Source: Steinernema hermaphroditum (taxonomy: Eukaryota > Nematoda > Chromadorea > Rhabditida > Steinernematidae). Taken from it: 64,000 bases of DNA. The stretch covers positions 4,240,769 through 4,304,768 of the forward strand of contig CM059624.1 of assembly GCA_030435675.1 (NCBI GenBank). Direction: 5' to 3'. Both the position numbers and the translations under genes were made by a program. Of this stretch, positions 55,344 to 64,000 are shown one piece after another. The first letter of the stretch is position 1. Each line of letters begins with the position of its first letter. The notes beneath the pieces are model-generated. The model was not told the origin of the DNA. It was given only the letters and a program-made list of their open reading frames with translations, and did no database searches.

Positions 55344-55548
55344 AATGGCCAAAAAAAAATGGCCAAAAAAAAATGGCCAATCAAAAATGGCCAATTGACA
55401 AAATGGCCAAAAAAAAATGGCCAAAAAAAATGGCCAATTGACAAAATGGCCAATTGACAAAATGGCCAATTGACAAAATGGCCAATTGACAAAATGGCCA
55501 ATTGACAAAATGGCCAATTGACAAAATGGCCAAAAAAAAATGGCCAAA
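55344..55548. repeat. ATGGCCAA-type minisatellite, left array
   Basis: Repeats of ATGGCCAAAAAAAA and ATGGCCAATTGACAAA. Mirrored in inverted form at 56746-56903, so the two arrays form the long ends of the MULE-like insert. Confidence 0.9.
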
Positions 55549-56175
55549 GTCCTTGAAAACTCTTTTAAATTTCTGGGTGGTCCTACTGTATCCCTCACGA
55601 AACTCTTACAAAAAATCGCAAGGCTCCCACAACGAGAAATTCACGCGCCATTTCTTACGATCGGCAGATTGACAAGGGAAATTGGTCATTAGCACAGTTT
55701 TTGCTCACTTTTCTCGTGAGTTGCGCGATCTAGCTAGAATTGCTGAGCGTAACTTTGTTCAGCATCGTTCAGCGCGCCGAATGAGCCCGTGTTTGTGCCG
55801 ATCCGAGCAATATCCACAGAGAAATAAGCTTTACATCAACTTGCGTTTTCAACAACCCGGATTTCGACCCATTTCTAACATAGGACAGGGAACTTTCAAC
55901 AAAACATCGCGTACAACATAAATAAAGGAGTGTTCACCCAGCCAAATCCCCTAAAAGTTCCCTGTCCTATGCCAGAAATGAGCCAAAACCCGGTATGTTG
56001 AAAGGAGAACCTAATGTAAAGCTTATTTCACTGTGGAATTTACGTCGAATTTACAGTGTCTCAGAAAGAAAAGCGTCTGGCGAACACGGCTCCTCAGCCA
56101 AGCGGCAGTTTGCCGATGCTGGCAACACTAAAGGCACGCCCTTCGGGCTCGCGTTAAATAAATAGGCGTGGTCCT

Positions 56176-56255
56176 AAGCCGGAGCCTAAGCCAAGCCGGG
56201 GTTTGCCTAAGCCAAGCCGGGGTTTGCCTAAGCCAAGCCGGGGTTTGCTTAAGCC
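56176..56255 (+). repeat. 21-bp minisatellite
   Basis: Three to four copies of CCTAAGCCAAGCCGGGGTTTG within the MULE-like insert. Confidence 0.85.
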
Positions 56256-56745
56256 TGGATGTCAAACCATGTACATATATGAATGTAGGGCTCGCTTCGC
56301 TCGTCCGCGATATGTAATATCTAGGCCTAAGCCGGATCCTAAAAGTCTAGGACGTGTATTTCGTACACTTGTCGTGTCGCACAATTATTTTTCTTCGACA
56401 TACATGGCCCAAAAACTAATGAAAAGTGGAGAAGAAGACGAGGAACTAGAGAAAAACACATGTCGGGGAGATAAAAAAGCTATGTGCTCAGTGGAAATAC
56501 CATCTCTGGAGGTCAGTAATGGCTTAAACGGTCCGTGAGGGACAGATTTACAACATAATTTTGTGTTTTTTCGAAACTAGTTCTCGTATGAGAAGAAAAA
56601 ACGTAAGTCGTCTAAACAACAGCAAATGCAACGCGCGGTAATTTCGCTGAGAAAAAGTCGTGGCGAGAGCCTCAGAAGAATGTTGTTAACTTGACCATAG
56701 CACTGACCTGCTGAAAAGCACCATCAGTGCCGTCACCATCGTTTT

Positions 56746-56903
56746 GGCCATTTCTCAGCTTTGGCCATTTTTTTGGCCATTTTGTCAATTGGCCATTTTT
56801 TTTTGGCCATTTTGTCCATTGGCCATTTTGTCAATTGGCCATTTTTTTTTGGCCATTTTTGATTGGCCATTTTTTTTTGGCCATTTTTTTTTGGCCATTT
56901 TGA
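56746..56903. repeat. ATGGCCAA-type minisatellite, right array (inverted)
   Basis: TTGGCCATTTTTTTTTGGCC and TTTGTCAATTGGCCA units, the reverse complement of the left array at 55344-55548. Confidence 0.9.
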
Positions 56904-57336
56904 CCGTCTCCCATCAATCGCACACCGACTCGCGTGCCCTCCATCAAGGTTCACTACCTAAACACCCTTTGAAAGTTAGGACCATGTGAATATAGTCGAC
57001 TTCGGCAACGTCGACGAGAACGAGCGTATGGCCGAACTGGATAATGCCTTGATTGCCATTTTTGTGGTTCAGGTTCGACTTCGCTCGGTCCCATATTTTT
57101 TCTCTTCACTTCCTCTACATATTTAAATTTGATTTCTTCATCGTGCTCAATCCTATCCCAACTCCAGTTATGAATGCTACCAATATTTTGATCCTCCTTG
57201 CAAGTGTACGGTGAAACATTTTACGCGGAGATTGAGGCGAGACTAGGGGCAAACAGTAGGCCTAGTTGAGTATATAAATTGTGCAAAATATCAGCTGCCC
57301 ATATGCGTTCTATACCCGTCAAAAGACGATCCGGTA

Positions 57337-58191
57337 TTCATCCGAACATACCAGCGCACTAGCCGTATCTGTCATAGAAATACCGTCATTTGATGGCTGT
57401 TTCACCAGAGCTTGTCGTTCCAACTGGCGTTGGCGGTAGTTGCTTTGACCTTTACGGCAAATTCCAATTGGCATATTTCTAAAAGTACAAGAAGTTTATT
57501 AGTCACACGTTTTTTGTCGATCTAGTTGATCAATCCGAAAAACTTTCGCGATCGCGGCACGGGGCAACTACTCAAAATAAAATAGTCGTAATTGGCATGG
57601 ACCGACAAAACAACTTGCAAACATTTCCAACACTTTGCAGAATTAGCCCAATCCGTCCATAATACGAATTTACAGCCCTTTCAAAGGCGACAAAAATTAG
57701 CTAAAGATTTCGGTCCTTGTAGGCCGCTAAATTTAAAACTAAATACGCGTTTTCAGACGTAATTTTCGAACGAACGAGAGCAAGCGTGGCAAGACGCGCT
57801 ACTGTCTGAAAGTCTGAGTCTCAAACTAGAAACAAACGACAGCACTTCCACAAGCCGGCCATAGTACCCTCCACTTGCTGCGCAAGGGCGGTCGTGGCAG
57901 GAACCGACAATTCCGATCGCTTTTTGATTCTAGACCCATCATTTTCATAAGACTCACCGGAAAATTGGCGTGCGTTTTCATTTTTCTAGTGAGTCTCAAA
58001 GCAGTTAATCTGTGCAGTTTTGTGCGTGATTTATGTGTGACCATAGGCGACCAACGCGCAGTGCTATTTTAACTTTTTTTTCCTGATTTCGTCCTTTCGT
58101 GATTTTAAATGTGCGTGATTTATGTTTCGTGATTTTAAAAATGTTAGAATAGTAATTGTTATGATAGGTGTTACCGTTTCAGTCTCTACTA
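57337..58191. other. Region between the left arm and the helicase
   Basis: No gene recognised. A plus-strand frame at 57875-58072 shows no domain. Confidence 0.4.
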
Positions 58192-61100
58192 ATGCTCTCT
58201 ACTAACGAAGAATATGCGCGCAGACGCCCATCGACAGCTCTGAGTGAAACGAAAGCCAGGCGAGCGGTAAGTGTTCCGTTCAGGTTCCGTTAGCTTAATC
58301 TTACTTTATTTCTAGTTCATCACGAATCGCTGTAACAACTGTTACCGCGTTCAGAGCTTTGCAACATATGATCACTACGGTGGTGCTGAGCCGCATATTA
58401 ATAACTGCATGTTACCATGCGCCATCTGTCGCCAACCCAAACGCGATTGTCCTCATTCTCTTGAAGCCGCAGGAACTGTCGAGAATAGAAAAGCTCTGTA
58501 TGAATCGGAATATCGAAAGGAGTGTGCGCGTTACGGGCTGCGACCTTCGTCCGCGGCATCCGTGATAAACATCACGAAGTTCTTCGATGACCTATGGCCG
58601 ATCGTGGACGAACTGCGGGCCAAAGGCCCAGTAGTGAACAGCGCTGATGTGCGTAATCATATCAATGCTGGCAACCTCATACGAGCCCTTGGCTTCAAAC
58701 CGCATCAAGAAATGACGTTGGCCCTGGAGGCAGAGGAGGAACGATTTCATCTGTACTTGAAGAAGTTCACAACCGAATCGTACTTCGTAATGAAGCCTGT
58801 GACTGTAAAAGACGTGGGGATCATTGAAGACCAAAATCACAAAGCTCTGCGTGAAGCGCTTGAATCGAAGAATTACGAAGGCTTATATTGGATCACGCAA
58901 TGTTCCAAAAGCTGGAAGAGGTTCATCGAGGAACACTGTGACTTGGGTGTTACCTTCAAGTAAGTTCCCTTCAAGTAAGCTTCATAACACATTTGTTCCA
59001 GGTTCACCTTTCGAAATAACGTGATCAAGACCGATAGCTCAAAGGCCGCTCATGTCTTCATACAAGGCCGACACGAGTATTTCTACGTGTTTTTCATGAG
59101 CGGTCATGAAAAAGCTGATCTTCATGAAGGACTGTGGAATGCTCTGACCAGAGAAAACAATGAGTTGCGCGTCTGCTGCACAATTCAGCCGCATCGAAAA
59201 GTTGAAAACTTAATTTTCGATTCATGGACACAACTCAAGCCTCCTGCAAATTCACTGGCGAGCGAACTGTTTGACCCATTTTTCCCGGGACTGGAACGCT
59301 CTGGATTGAATCGAACTGAGATCGGTATGGACCTGGTTTGTAAATAACATTCCTAACTTATTATATAAGTCAACCTCGTTCAGATCACGCGGCTGCTACC
59401 AGTATTTGCCCTCAATAAGTCGCAAGAAGTGGCAGTTCGAAGCGCCTTCAGCAATTCACTGTCTGTTGTATGGGGCCCGCCCGGAACAGGAAAAACGACG
59501 GTTATTGAAACTATATTGGCCATTTGGGCCGTCGTCATGGAAATGATGACCCTCCGTGGTGAACAGAAGACCCCTGGAAAGGTTGCAGTTGTTTTGCCGT
59601 TCAACTGACAAGGGAACATCCCCAAGTGCCCGACGAGTTAGGAGCTGAGATGTGGTGCGGCTTGTAGACGGTCTTCTAACTAAGAAAACGCACATAGTCT
59701 CACCGGCCATAAATCAGTCGGGCTACCATAAAGATGGTAATGAAGTTGCAAAAAATTGTAAGGTCTCCTGGTGCGATGTCCCTGACTAGTCAGAATATAC
59801 GGTATTTTTGTCCGATTTTGGACGGGGTTTTTAAGGATTTTGGCATTTAGAGCCAAAATTAACATTACCAGTTAACAACCATGTTCTTTTAGCAAGAAAA
59901 GGGGTCAAAAAATGACAAAAACTGACATGAAAACCGTATATTCTGACGAGTCAGGGACATCGCACCAGGAGACCTTACAATTTTTTGCAACTTCATTACC
60001 ATCTTTATGGTAGCCCGACTGATTTATGGCCGGTGAGACTATGTGCGTTTTCTTAGTTGGAAGACCGTCTACAAGCCGCGCCACATCTCAGCTCCTAACT
60101 CGTCGGACACTTGGGGATGTTCCCTTGTGAGCTGTCGAAGAGAATCTTCGCAGCTTTACAAGAAGCGTCACCCTTCTCAAGAGCGCTCTGGTGAACAAAC
60201 AACTTGAAGTTAGCAGTGAAATCAAGATGTGCGTGGAAAACGCGTATAAACACTGCATCTTTGATCCCGACAGATGCGTGGACATCAATGGAATGAAATG
60301 CTGCGCTTCAAATCGCGCTGATGTGAATATGATCCCGTTGGTACACCGGCAGTACCCGCAACGCCTGGACTTGGAATTCGACGATTCGATGGCTGATGGA
60401 TATGACTTATCTTCGGATGATGCTAAGGTATGGTAACGCTTTTAACGCCATTTTATGGTTCGCTGGTTTTAGAATGCTGTGTTCTGGTTCATGACTGTGG
60501 ACATGGCTATTCTGCACAGCAGAGAAATGCGTTTTGAAAGTCTGCTTGTCGATGAATGCTCTGCTGTGACAATTCCGCAACTTTATGGTCTATTCGTAGC
60601 AGCTCAGTGGCCAGACTTCTTGTGTGCTGTTGGCGATCCCAAGCAACTTGGACCGCATCCGGGAACACATATGATTGACTTGGACACTACGAAACAGTAT
60701 ACAGAGCGAAAGCGTCGTAACCTCAAGACCGACAAGGATCTGGAGAAACTATCTACTGTATAAACTATCTACTGTATAGTACTGTATACTGTATAGTTCC
60801 ATAAGAAAGGGTAAAGTTCCATACAATGGACGGACACGCCCTCGCGTTCCACGTGATCCGTTCGAATCCCAAACGTGTGGGCAGTTCGTATCAAAACAAA
60901 GCTCATGTTGCCGTCATTCAACGTGTGCTGGAGTTACTTGATGAACAAGAGCAGTCGAAAACTGTCGTTCTGACACCGTATACGGCACAAAAAGCTCTGG
61001 AGTCGATTCTGGTGGTCCCGGTCTTTACTGTAGATGCGTACATTGGATGTGAACAAGAAAATGTTATTTTATCACTGCCTTCTCCGGATCTTGGATTCCT

Positions 61101-61269
61101 CGCAGATGAGCAAGACAAAGTAACGAATGAGAAGAGCAGCAAGCGAGCGTTTGTCATGCTGACTCGAGCGCAGAAGAAATTATTCGTAATCGGATCGTTC
61201 AATGAAGCTGAAGGAAATCTTATCTACGACGCCCTCTACAAGAACGAGGCCGTAAAGCTCTGTTTGTGA
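58192..61269 (+). pseudogene. Zinc-finger SF1 helicase (UPF1/ZNFX1-like), disrupted
   Basis: Would be an ATP-dependent RNA/DNA helicase. Exons 58192-58266, 58316-58959, 59002-59335, 59384-59605, then after a MITE 60131-60427, 60473-60763 and 60826-61269. The N-terminus has clustered cysteines (RCNNCYRV, NNCMLPCAICRQPKRDCPHS) suggesting a zinc site. Motif I GPPGTGKTT, motif II VDECS, motif III GDPKQL, motif IV-like TPYTAQ, motif V VDAYIGCEQENVILS and motif VI MLTRAQK are all readable. The MITE at 59606-60130 breaks motif Ia (LPFN...AVEENLRSF). Between 60763 and 60826 a stop and a deletion remove the QYRMHP segment. Regions outside the breaks are unusually well preserved, so disruption is recent or partly spliced out. 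Confidence 0.8.
59609..60127. mobile_element. Foldback MITE inside the helicase gene
   Basis: Both halves are near-perfect inverted copies over about 200 bp each, starting CAAGGGAACATCCCCAAGTG and ending with its complement. TGA lies directly outside each end (59606-59608 and 60128-60130), a likely 3-bp target duplication. The ends resemble those of the larger arms at 55245 and 63146 (TGACAAGGGA), so it belongs to the same superfamily. Confidence 0.85.
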
Positions 61270-61425
61270 AACTGTTTGTTATTCATTGTTTTGAGTGAAC
61301 TTTATAAAGCATCCCGTTTTTGTGTCTGTTAGTCGAAATACATGGTACCGTTACATTACTACCGGCGAGGATATCGGTTTCACGGACTCTCGATTACCTG
61401 GTGGTCTACATTTTGACCGCACGCC

Positions 61426-63146
61426 GCCAGGCGCGGATCGGGTTGAGATATGGTGGGGTTGATAGAGGCAATCAAGCGCACACCAACTCGCGTGCCCTCC
61501 ATCAAGGTTTCAAGTTTCAAGTTTATTTTGTGAAATCAACATTGATACAATGTGTCACACCCCATTATTTGCCCACTCTGGACGCAATTCTTCTCGGGCA
61601 CGCTGCTGCCATCTTGTGGTGCCGAGTTTCTTCACAAAGTCATCTCGCCATCTTGTCCGCGGCCTTCCGAGTGGTCTTGTTACTGGTGGACGCCATTCTT
61701 CCAGTTGACGCGACCATTTTTCCGGTGATTCATTGGCGAGCTTCCAAGCGTAGTTCCATTTCCATTTGCGCTTCTTTGCGGCTTCCACGACGTCGGTGAA
61801 CTTCGTAACTCCTCGCAACCAGTCGTTGCTCTTTTTATCAAGGGGTCTCACACCGACGACCCTGCGTTCCATCCGTCGCTGGCCGGCTGCAAGCTTCCGC
61901 TGAGCTGCCTGTGTCAACGCCCATGTCTCGCATCCATACAGCATTGCCGGGAGAATGCAATTGAATGCACTGGTCGTGCAGGCGTCGTTTCCACCGCATC
62001 TGCACTGTCTTCGAAGTCAGGAACTCTTCCATTAAAGTTCAATACCTAAACACCCTTTGAAAGTTAGGACCATGTGAATATAGTCGACTTCGGCAACGTC
62101 GACGAGAACGGGCGTATGGCCGAACTGGATAATGCCTTGATTGCCATTTTTGTGGTTCAGGTTCGACTTCGCTCGGTCCCATATTTTTTCTCTTCACTTC
62201 CTCTACATATTTAAATTTGATTTCTTCATCGTGCTCAATCCTATCCCAACTCCAGTTATGAATGCTACCAATATTTTGATCCTCCTTGCAAGTGTACGGT
62301 GAAACATTTTACGCGGAGATTCAGGCGAGACTAGGGGCAAACAGTAGGCCTAGTTGAGTATATAAACTGTGCAAAATATCAGCTGCCCATATGCGTTCTA
62401 TACCCGTCAAAAGACGATCCGGTATTCTTTCTCATCGACGTCACATTCGTTTCTCACCAGTGATTCCCAAATGACAAAGTGTATACTTAAGCTTACAATT
62501 TTGTTGTGGTTGCAAAGTGTTCATCCAGACAACCTAGGACAACGATCCAATAGATCGCTATCCGACTATCAGAGAGACCTTAAGTACACAATAGACCACT
62601 TGGGAATCACTGGTGGGAAACGTATTTCTAGTTGCTTGGAAAGAATACCGGATCGTCTTTTGACGGGTATAGAACGCATATGGGCAGCTGATGTTTTGCA
62701 CAGTTTATATACTCAACTAGGCCTACTGTTTGCCCCTAGTCTCGCCTGAATCTCCGCGTAAAATGTTTCACCGTACACTTGCAAGGAGGATCAAAATATT
62801 GGTAGCATTCATAACTGGAGTTGGGATAGGATTGAGCACGATGAAGAAATCAAATTTAAATATGTAGAGGAAGTGAAGAGAAAAAATATGGGACCGAGCG
62901 AAGTCGAACCTGAACCACAAAAATGGCAATCAAGGCATTATCCAGTTCGGCCATACGCCCGTTCTCGTCGACGTTGCCGAAGTCGACTATATTCACATGG
63001 TCCTAACTTTCAAAGGGTGTTTAGGTAGTGAACCTTGATGGAGGGCACGCGAGTCGGTGTGCGCTTGATTGCCCACACCAAGCTCTATCACCCCCACCAT
63101 ATCTCAACCCGATCCGCGTCTGGCACTTGGGAGCCTTCCCTTGTCA
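61426..63146. mobile_element. Hairpin transposon with 0.5-kb arms and 208-bp centre
   Basis: A forward arm (61426-61510 and 62036-62432, split by RTE sequence, lacking its outer ~20 bp) and a reverse arm (62641-63146, ending CCTTCCCTTGTCA) flank a unique centre of 208 bp. The two arms share three variants against the left arm at 55-57 kb. No transposase is encoded. Confidence 0.75.
61511..62025 (-). mobile_element. RTE retrotransposon 3' fragment (best preserved copy)
   Basis: The minus strand encodes MLYGCETWALTQAAQRKLA, RRMERRVVGVRPLDKKSND, WKLANESPEKW and GRPRTRWRDDFVKKLGTTRW without interruption, then the 3' tail. Inserted in the forward arm of the hairpin transposon; similar short sequences (CCATCAAGGTT and CCATTAAAGTT) flank it. 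Confidence 0.85.
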
Positions 63147-63820
63147 GTTTGTGGCGATCGGCTACGGTGGTATCAGCAGCTTCCACTTATGTTTATATTC
63201 ATGAAAGTGGAATAAAAACGGCCAGGACTCCAGACTTCTGGGTTGAAGAGAAGAATGGCTAATCTAGGATTTCTTGCAGCTCTTTTGTGAAGAGGACTCT
63301 TACTTGCTGTTGATGAGGTCATGATGAGAATGAGAATGACGAGGGATGGGTCCTCGAACCTCGTCCTCGAAGGGGATCTTCGTGTGGACGACGGCCGGCT
63401 CAGACTCTGATAACTCAGGATAAGGCCTTCTTCTGGAGAAAAGAGACCTTCAGAGGGGAGACCGCGTCGGGCTTCTCTGTGGTAGTACTCACTGAAAGTG
63501 GGCGGGGCTCCGGTGGACAAAGTGTCGGAGGACACACCTCTCGAAGACAGAAGAAGGCAACATGGTGTTTCTTGGATGGTTGGTTGGTCAGATTGCCGTG
63601 TAGAAGATCATGATTCTTAGTGAGAGCGAAGGTCCCACGTGCCAACAACCTCCAGATTATGAATAACCGTTAGACATGTTTGTACAGAGCCCCGTTTGTT
63701 TGAACAAATCTCACGCCATAAAATAAGATCAGTAAAGAAAAACGACCGAAGGATGTGATGCACATCATCCAAAGACATGTTTCACGTTAACGGCTATGTA
63801 ATAGTTATTGGATTATGCCG
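63147..63820. other. Intergenic, no gene recognised
   Basis: Minus-strand frames at 63173-63648 lack domains. Presumably upstream sequence of the last gene. Confidence 0.4.
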
Positions 63821-63828
63821 TATAAAAG
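63821..63828 (+). promoter_or_regulatory. TATA box of the terminal secreted-protein gene
   Basis: TATAAAAG lies 44 nt before the ATG at 63872, at the same kind of distance as in the plus-strand TTR-like gene. Confidence 0.6.
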
Positions 63829-63871
63829 TGCGTCCGGTATTCTACAAACCATCGTCATCGTCCAATCAACC

Positions 63872-64000
63872 ATGAAGCTCCTCGTCTTCTTCTTCGTCGC
63901 GGTCTCGATCGCCTTTTTGGTAACCGAAGCGTGCTCTCCGTCGCCTTCGGGAGGCGCTTCCTCTGGAGGACCGTCCACCGGAGCCTCCTCGACCATCTCC
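63872..64000 (+). CDS. Small secreted protein, 3' partial
   Basis: MKLLVFFFVAVSIAFLVTEA is a clear signal peptide. The mature part begins CSPSPSGGASSGGPSTGASS and is rich in Ser, Gly and Pro. The frame is still open at the window end. Probably an extracellular or cuticle-type low-complexity protein; no family can be given. Confidence 0.75.
   Translation, partial: MKLLVFFFVAVSIAFLVTEACSPSPSGGASSGGPSTGASSTIS

Larger units (their letters stand above)
55331..56912. mobile_element. MULE-like insertion with 9-bp target duplication and satellite-rich inverted ends
   Basis: The 9-bp sequence ATCAATCGC flanks both sides (55322-55330 and 56913-56921). Ends GGTTCCCGGACATAATGGCC and the inverted GGGAGACGGTCAAAATGGCC are similar. 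Next to each end lies an array of ATGGCCAA-type units in opposite orientation (55344-55548 and 56746-56903). Inside are a shorter inverted pair (about 55845-55905 versus 55950-56015, sharing TAGGACAGGGAAC) and a 21-bp minisatellite. No transposase is present. Duplication length fits Mutator-like elements. Confidence 0.75.
55245..57336. mobile_element. Left 0.5-kb arm of an inverted-repeat transposon (interrupted)
   Basis: The arm begins TGACAAGGGAAGGCTCCCAA at 55245, runs to 55330, is broken by the MULE-like insert, resumes at 56922 and ends ...CCGGTATTC near 57336. Without the insert it is about 0.5 kb and nearly identical to the reverse-complement arm at 62641-63146. Confidence 0.75.

Noticed and set aside
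55323..55598. Repetitive WPFCQLAILSIGHF-type protein
   Set aside because: A reading frame through the ATGGCCAA minisatellite, not a gene.

Overview
The window reads as nuclear DNA of a nematode. The evidence is two transthyretin-like (TTR) secreted proteins, a family found essentially in nematodes; many 40-60 nt introns with TTTCAG-type acceptors; Cys-rich tandem-repeat secreted proteins of nematode type; a polo-like kinase; and RTE, hAT, Tc1/mariner and MITE debris. I cannot name the genus. Exons below were joined by eye from GT/AG sites and frame continuity, and in the main models every exon keeps phase.

Layout. (1) 0.4-17.3 kb: four members (A, B, C, D) of one multi-exon family with an N-terminal region of about 300 residues, an optional RING, a B-box and a coiled coil, separated by repeats. 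At 3-5 kb an RTE fragment is split by a hAT element with a perfect 8-bp target duplication. (2) 20-30 kb: two Cys-rich secreted repeat proteins (20.0 kb +, 25.8 kb -), a pair of tandem small coiled-coil genes (22.5-23.9 kb), three short genes beginning M-[DE]-x-VP-[YF]-x-FC, and methylmalonyl-CoA epimerase (28.5-29.0 kb). (3) 30.8-40 kb: two more intact family members (E, F), an orphan first exon (G), a decayed mariner, and an RTE fragment fused to a piece of B-box exon. (4) 43-46.6 kb: a secreted or anchored pancreatic-lipase-like protein. (5) 48.5-51.1 kb: two divergent TTR-like genes sharing a 400-bp promoter. (6) 51.9-54.2 kb: a complete polo-like kinase, minus strand. (7) 55-63 kb: a nested transposon field around a broken zinc-finger SF1 (UPF1/ZNFX1-like) helicase, with a MULE-like insert (9-bp duplication), a foldback MITE inside the helicase, an RTE fragment and about 0.5-kb inverted-repeat arms. 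(8) 63.87 kb: the start of a small secreted protein running off the window.

The housekeeping-like genes (epimerase, PLK, lipase, TTR) are intact. The most unusual content is the RING/B-box cluster: six genes plus fragments in 40 kb, with RING loss, a frameshift, exon duplication and a TRIM-like order in which a long novel domain lies N-terminal to the RING. This is the pattern of a fast-evolving, lineage-expanded family and is the best candidate for an undescribed system. A role in defence or protein turnover is inference only.
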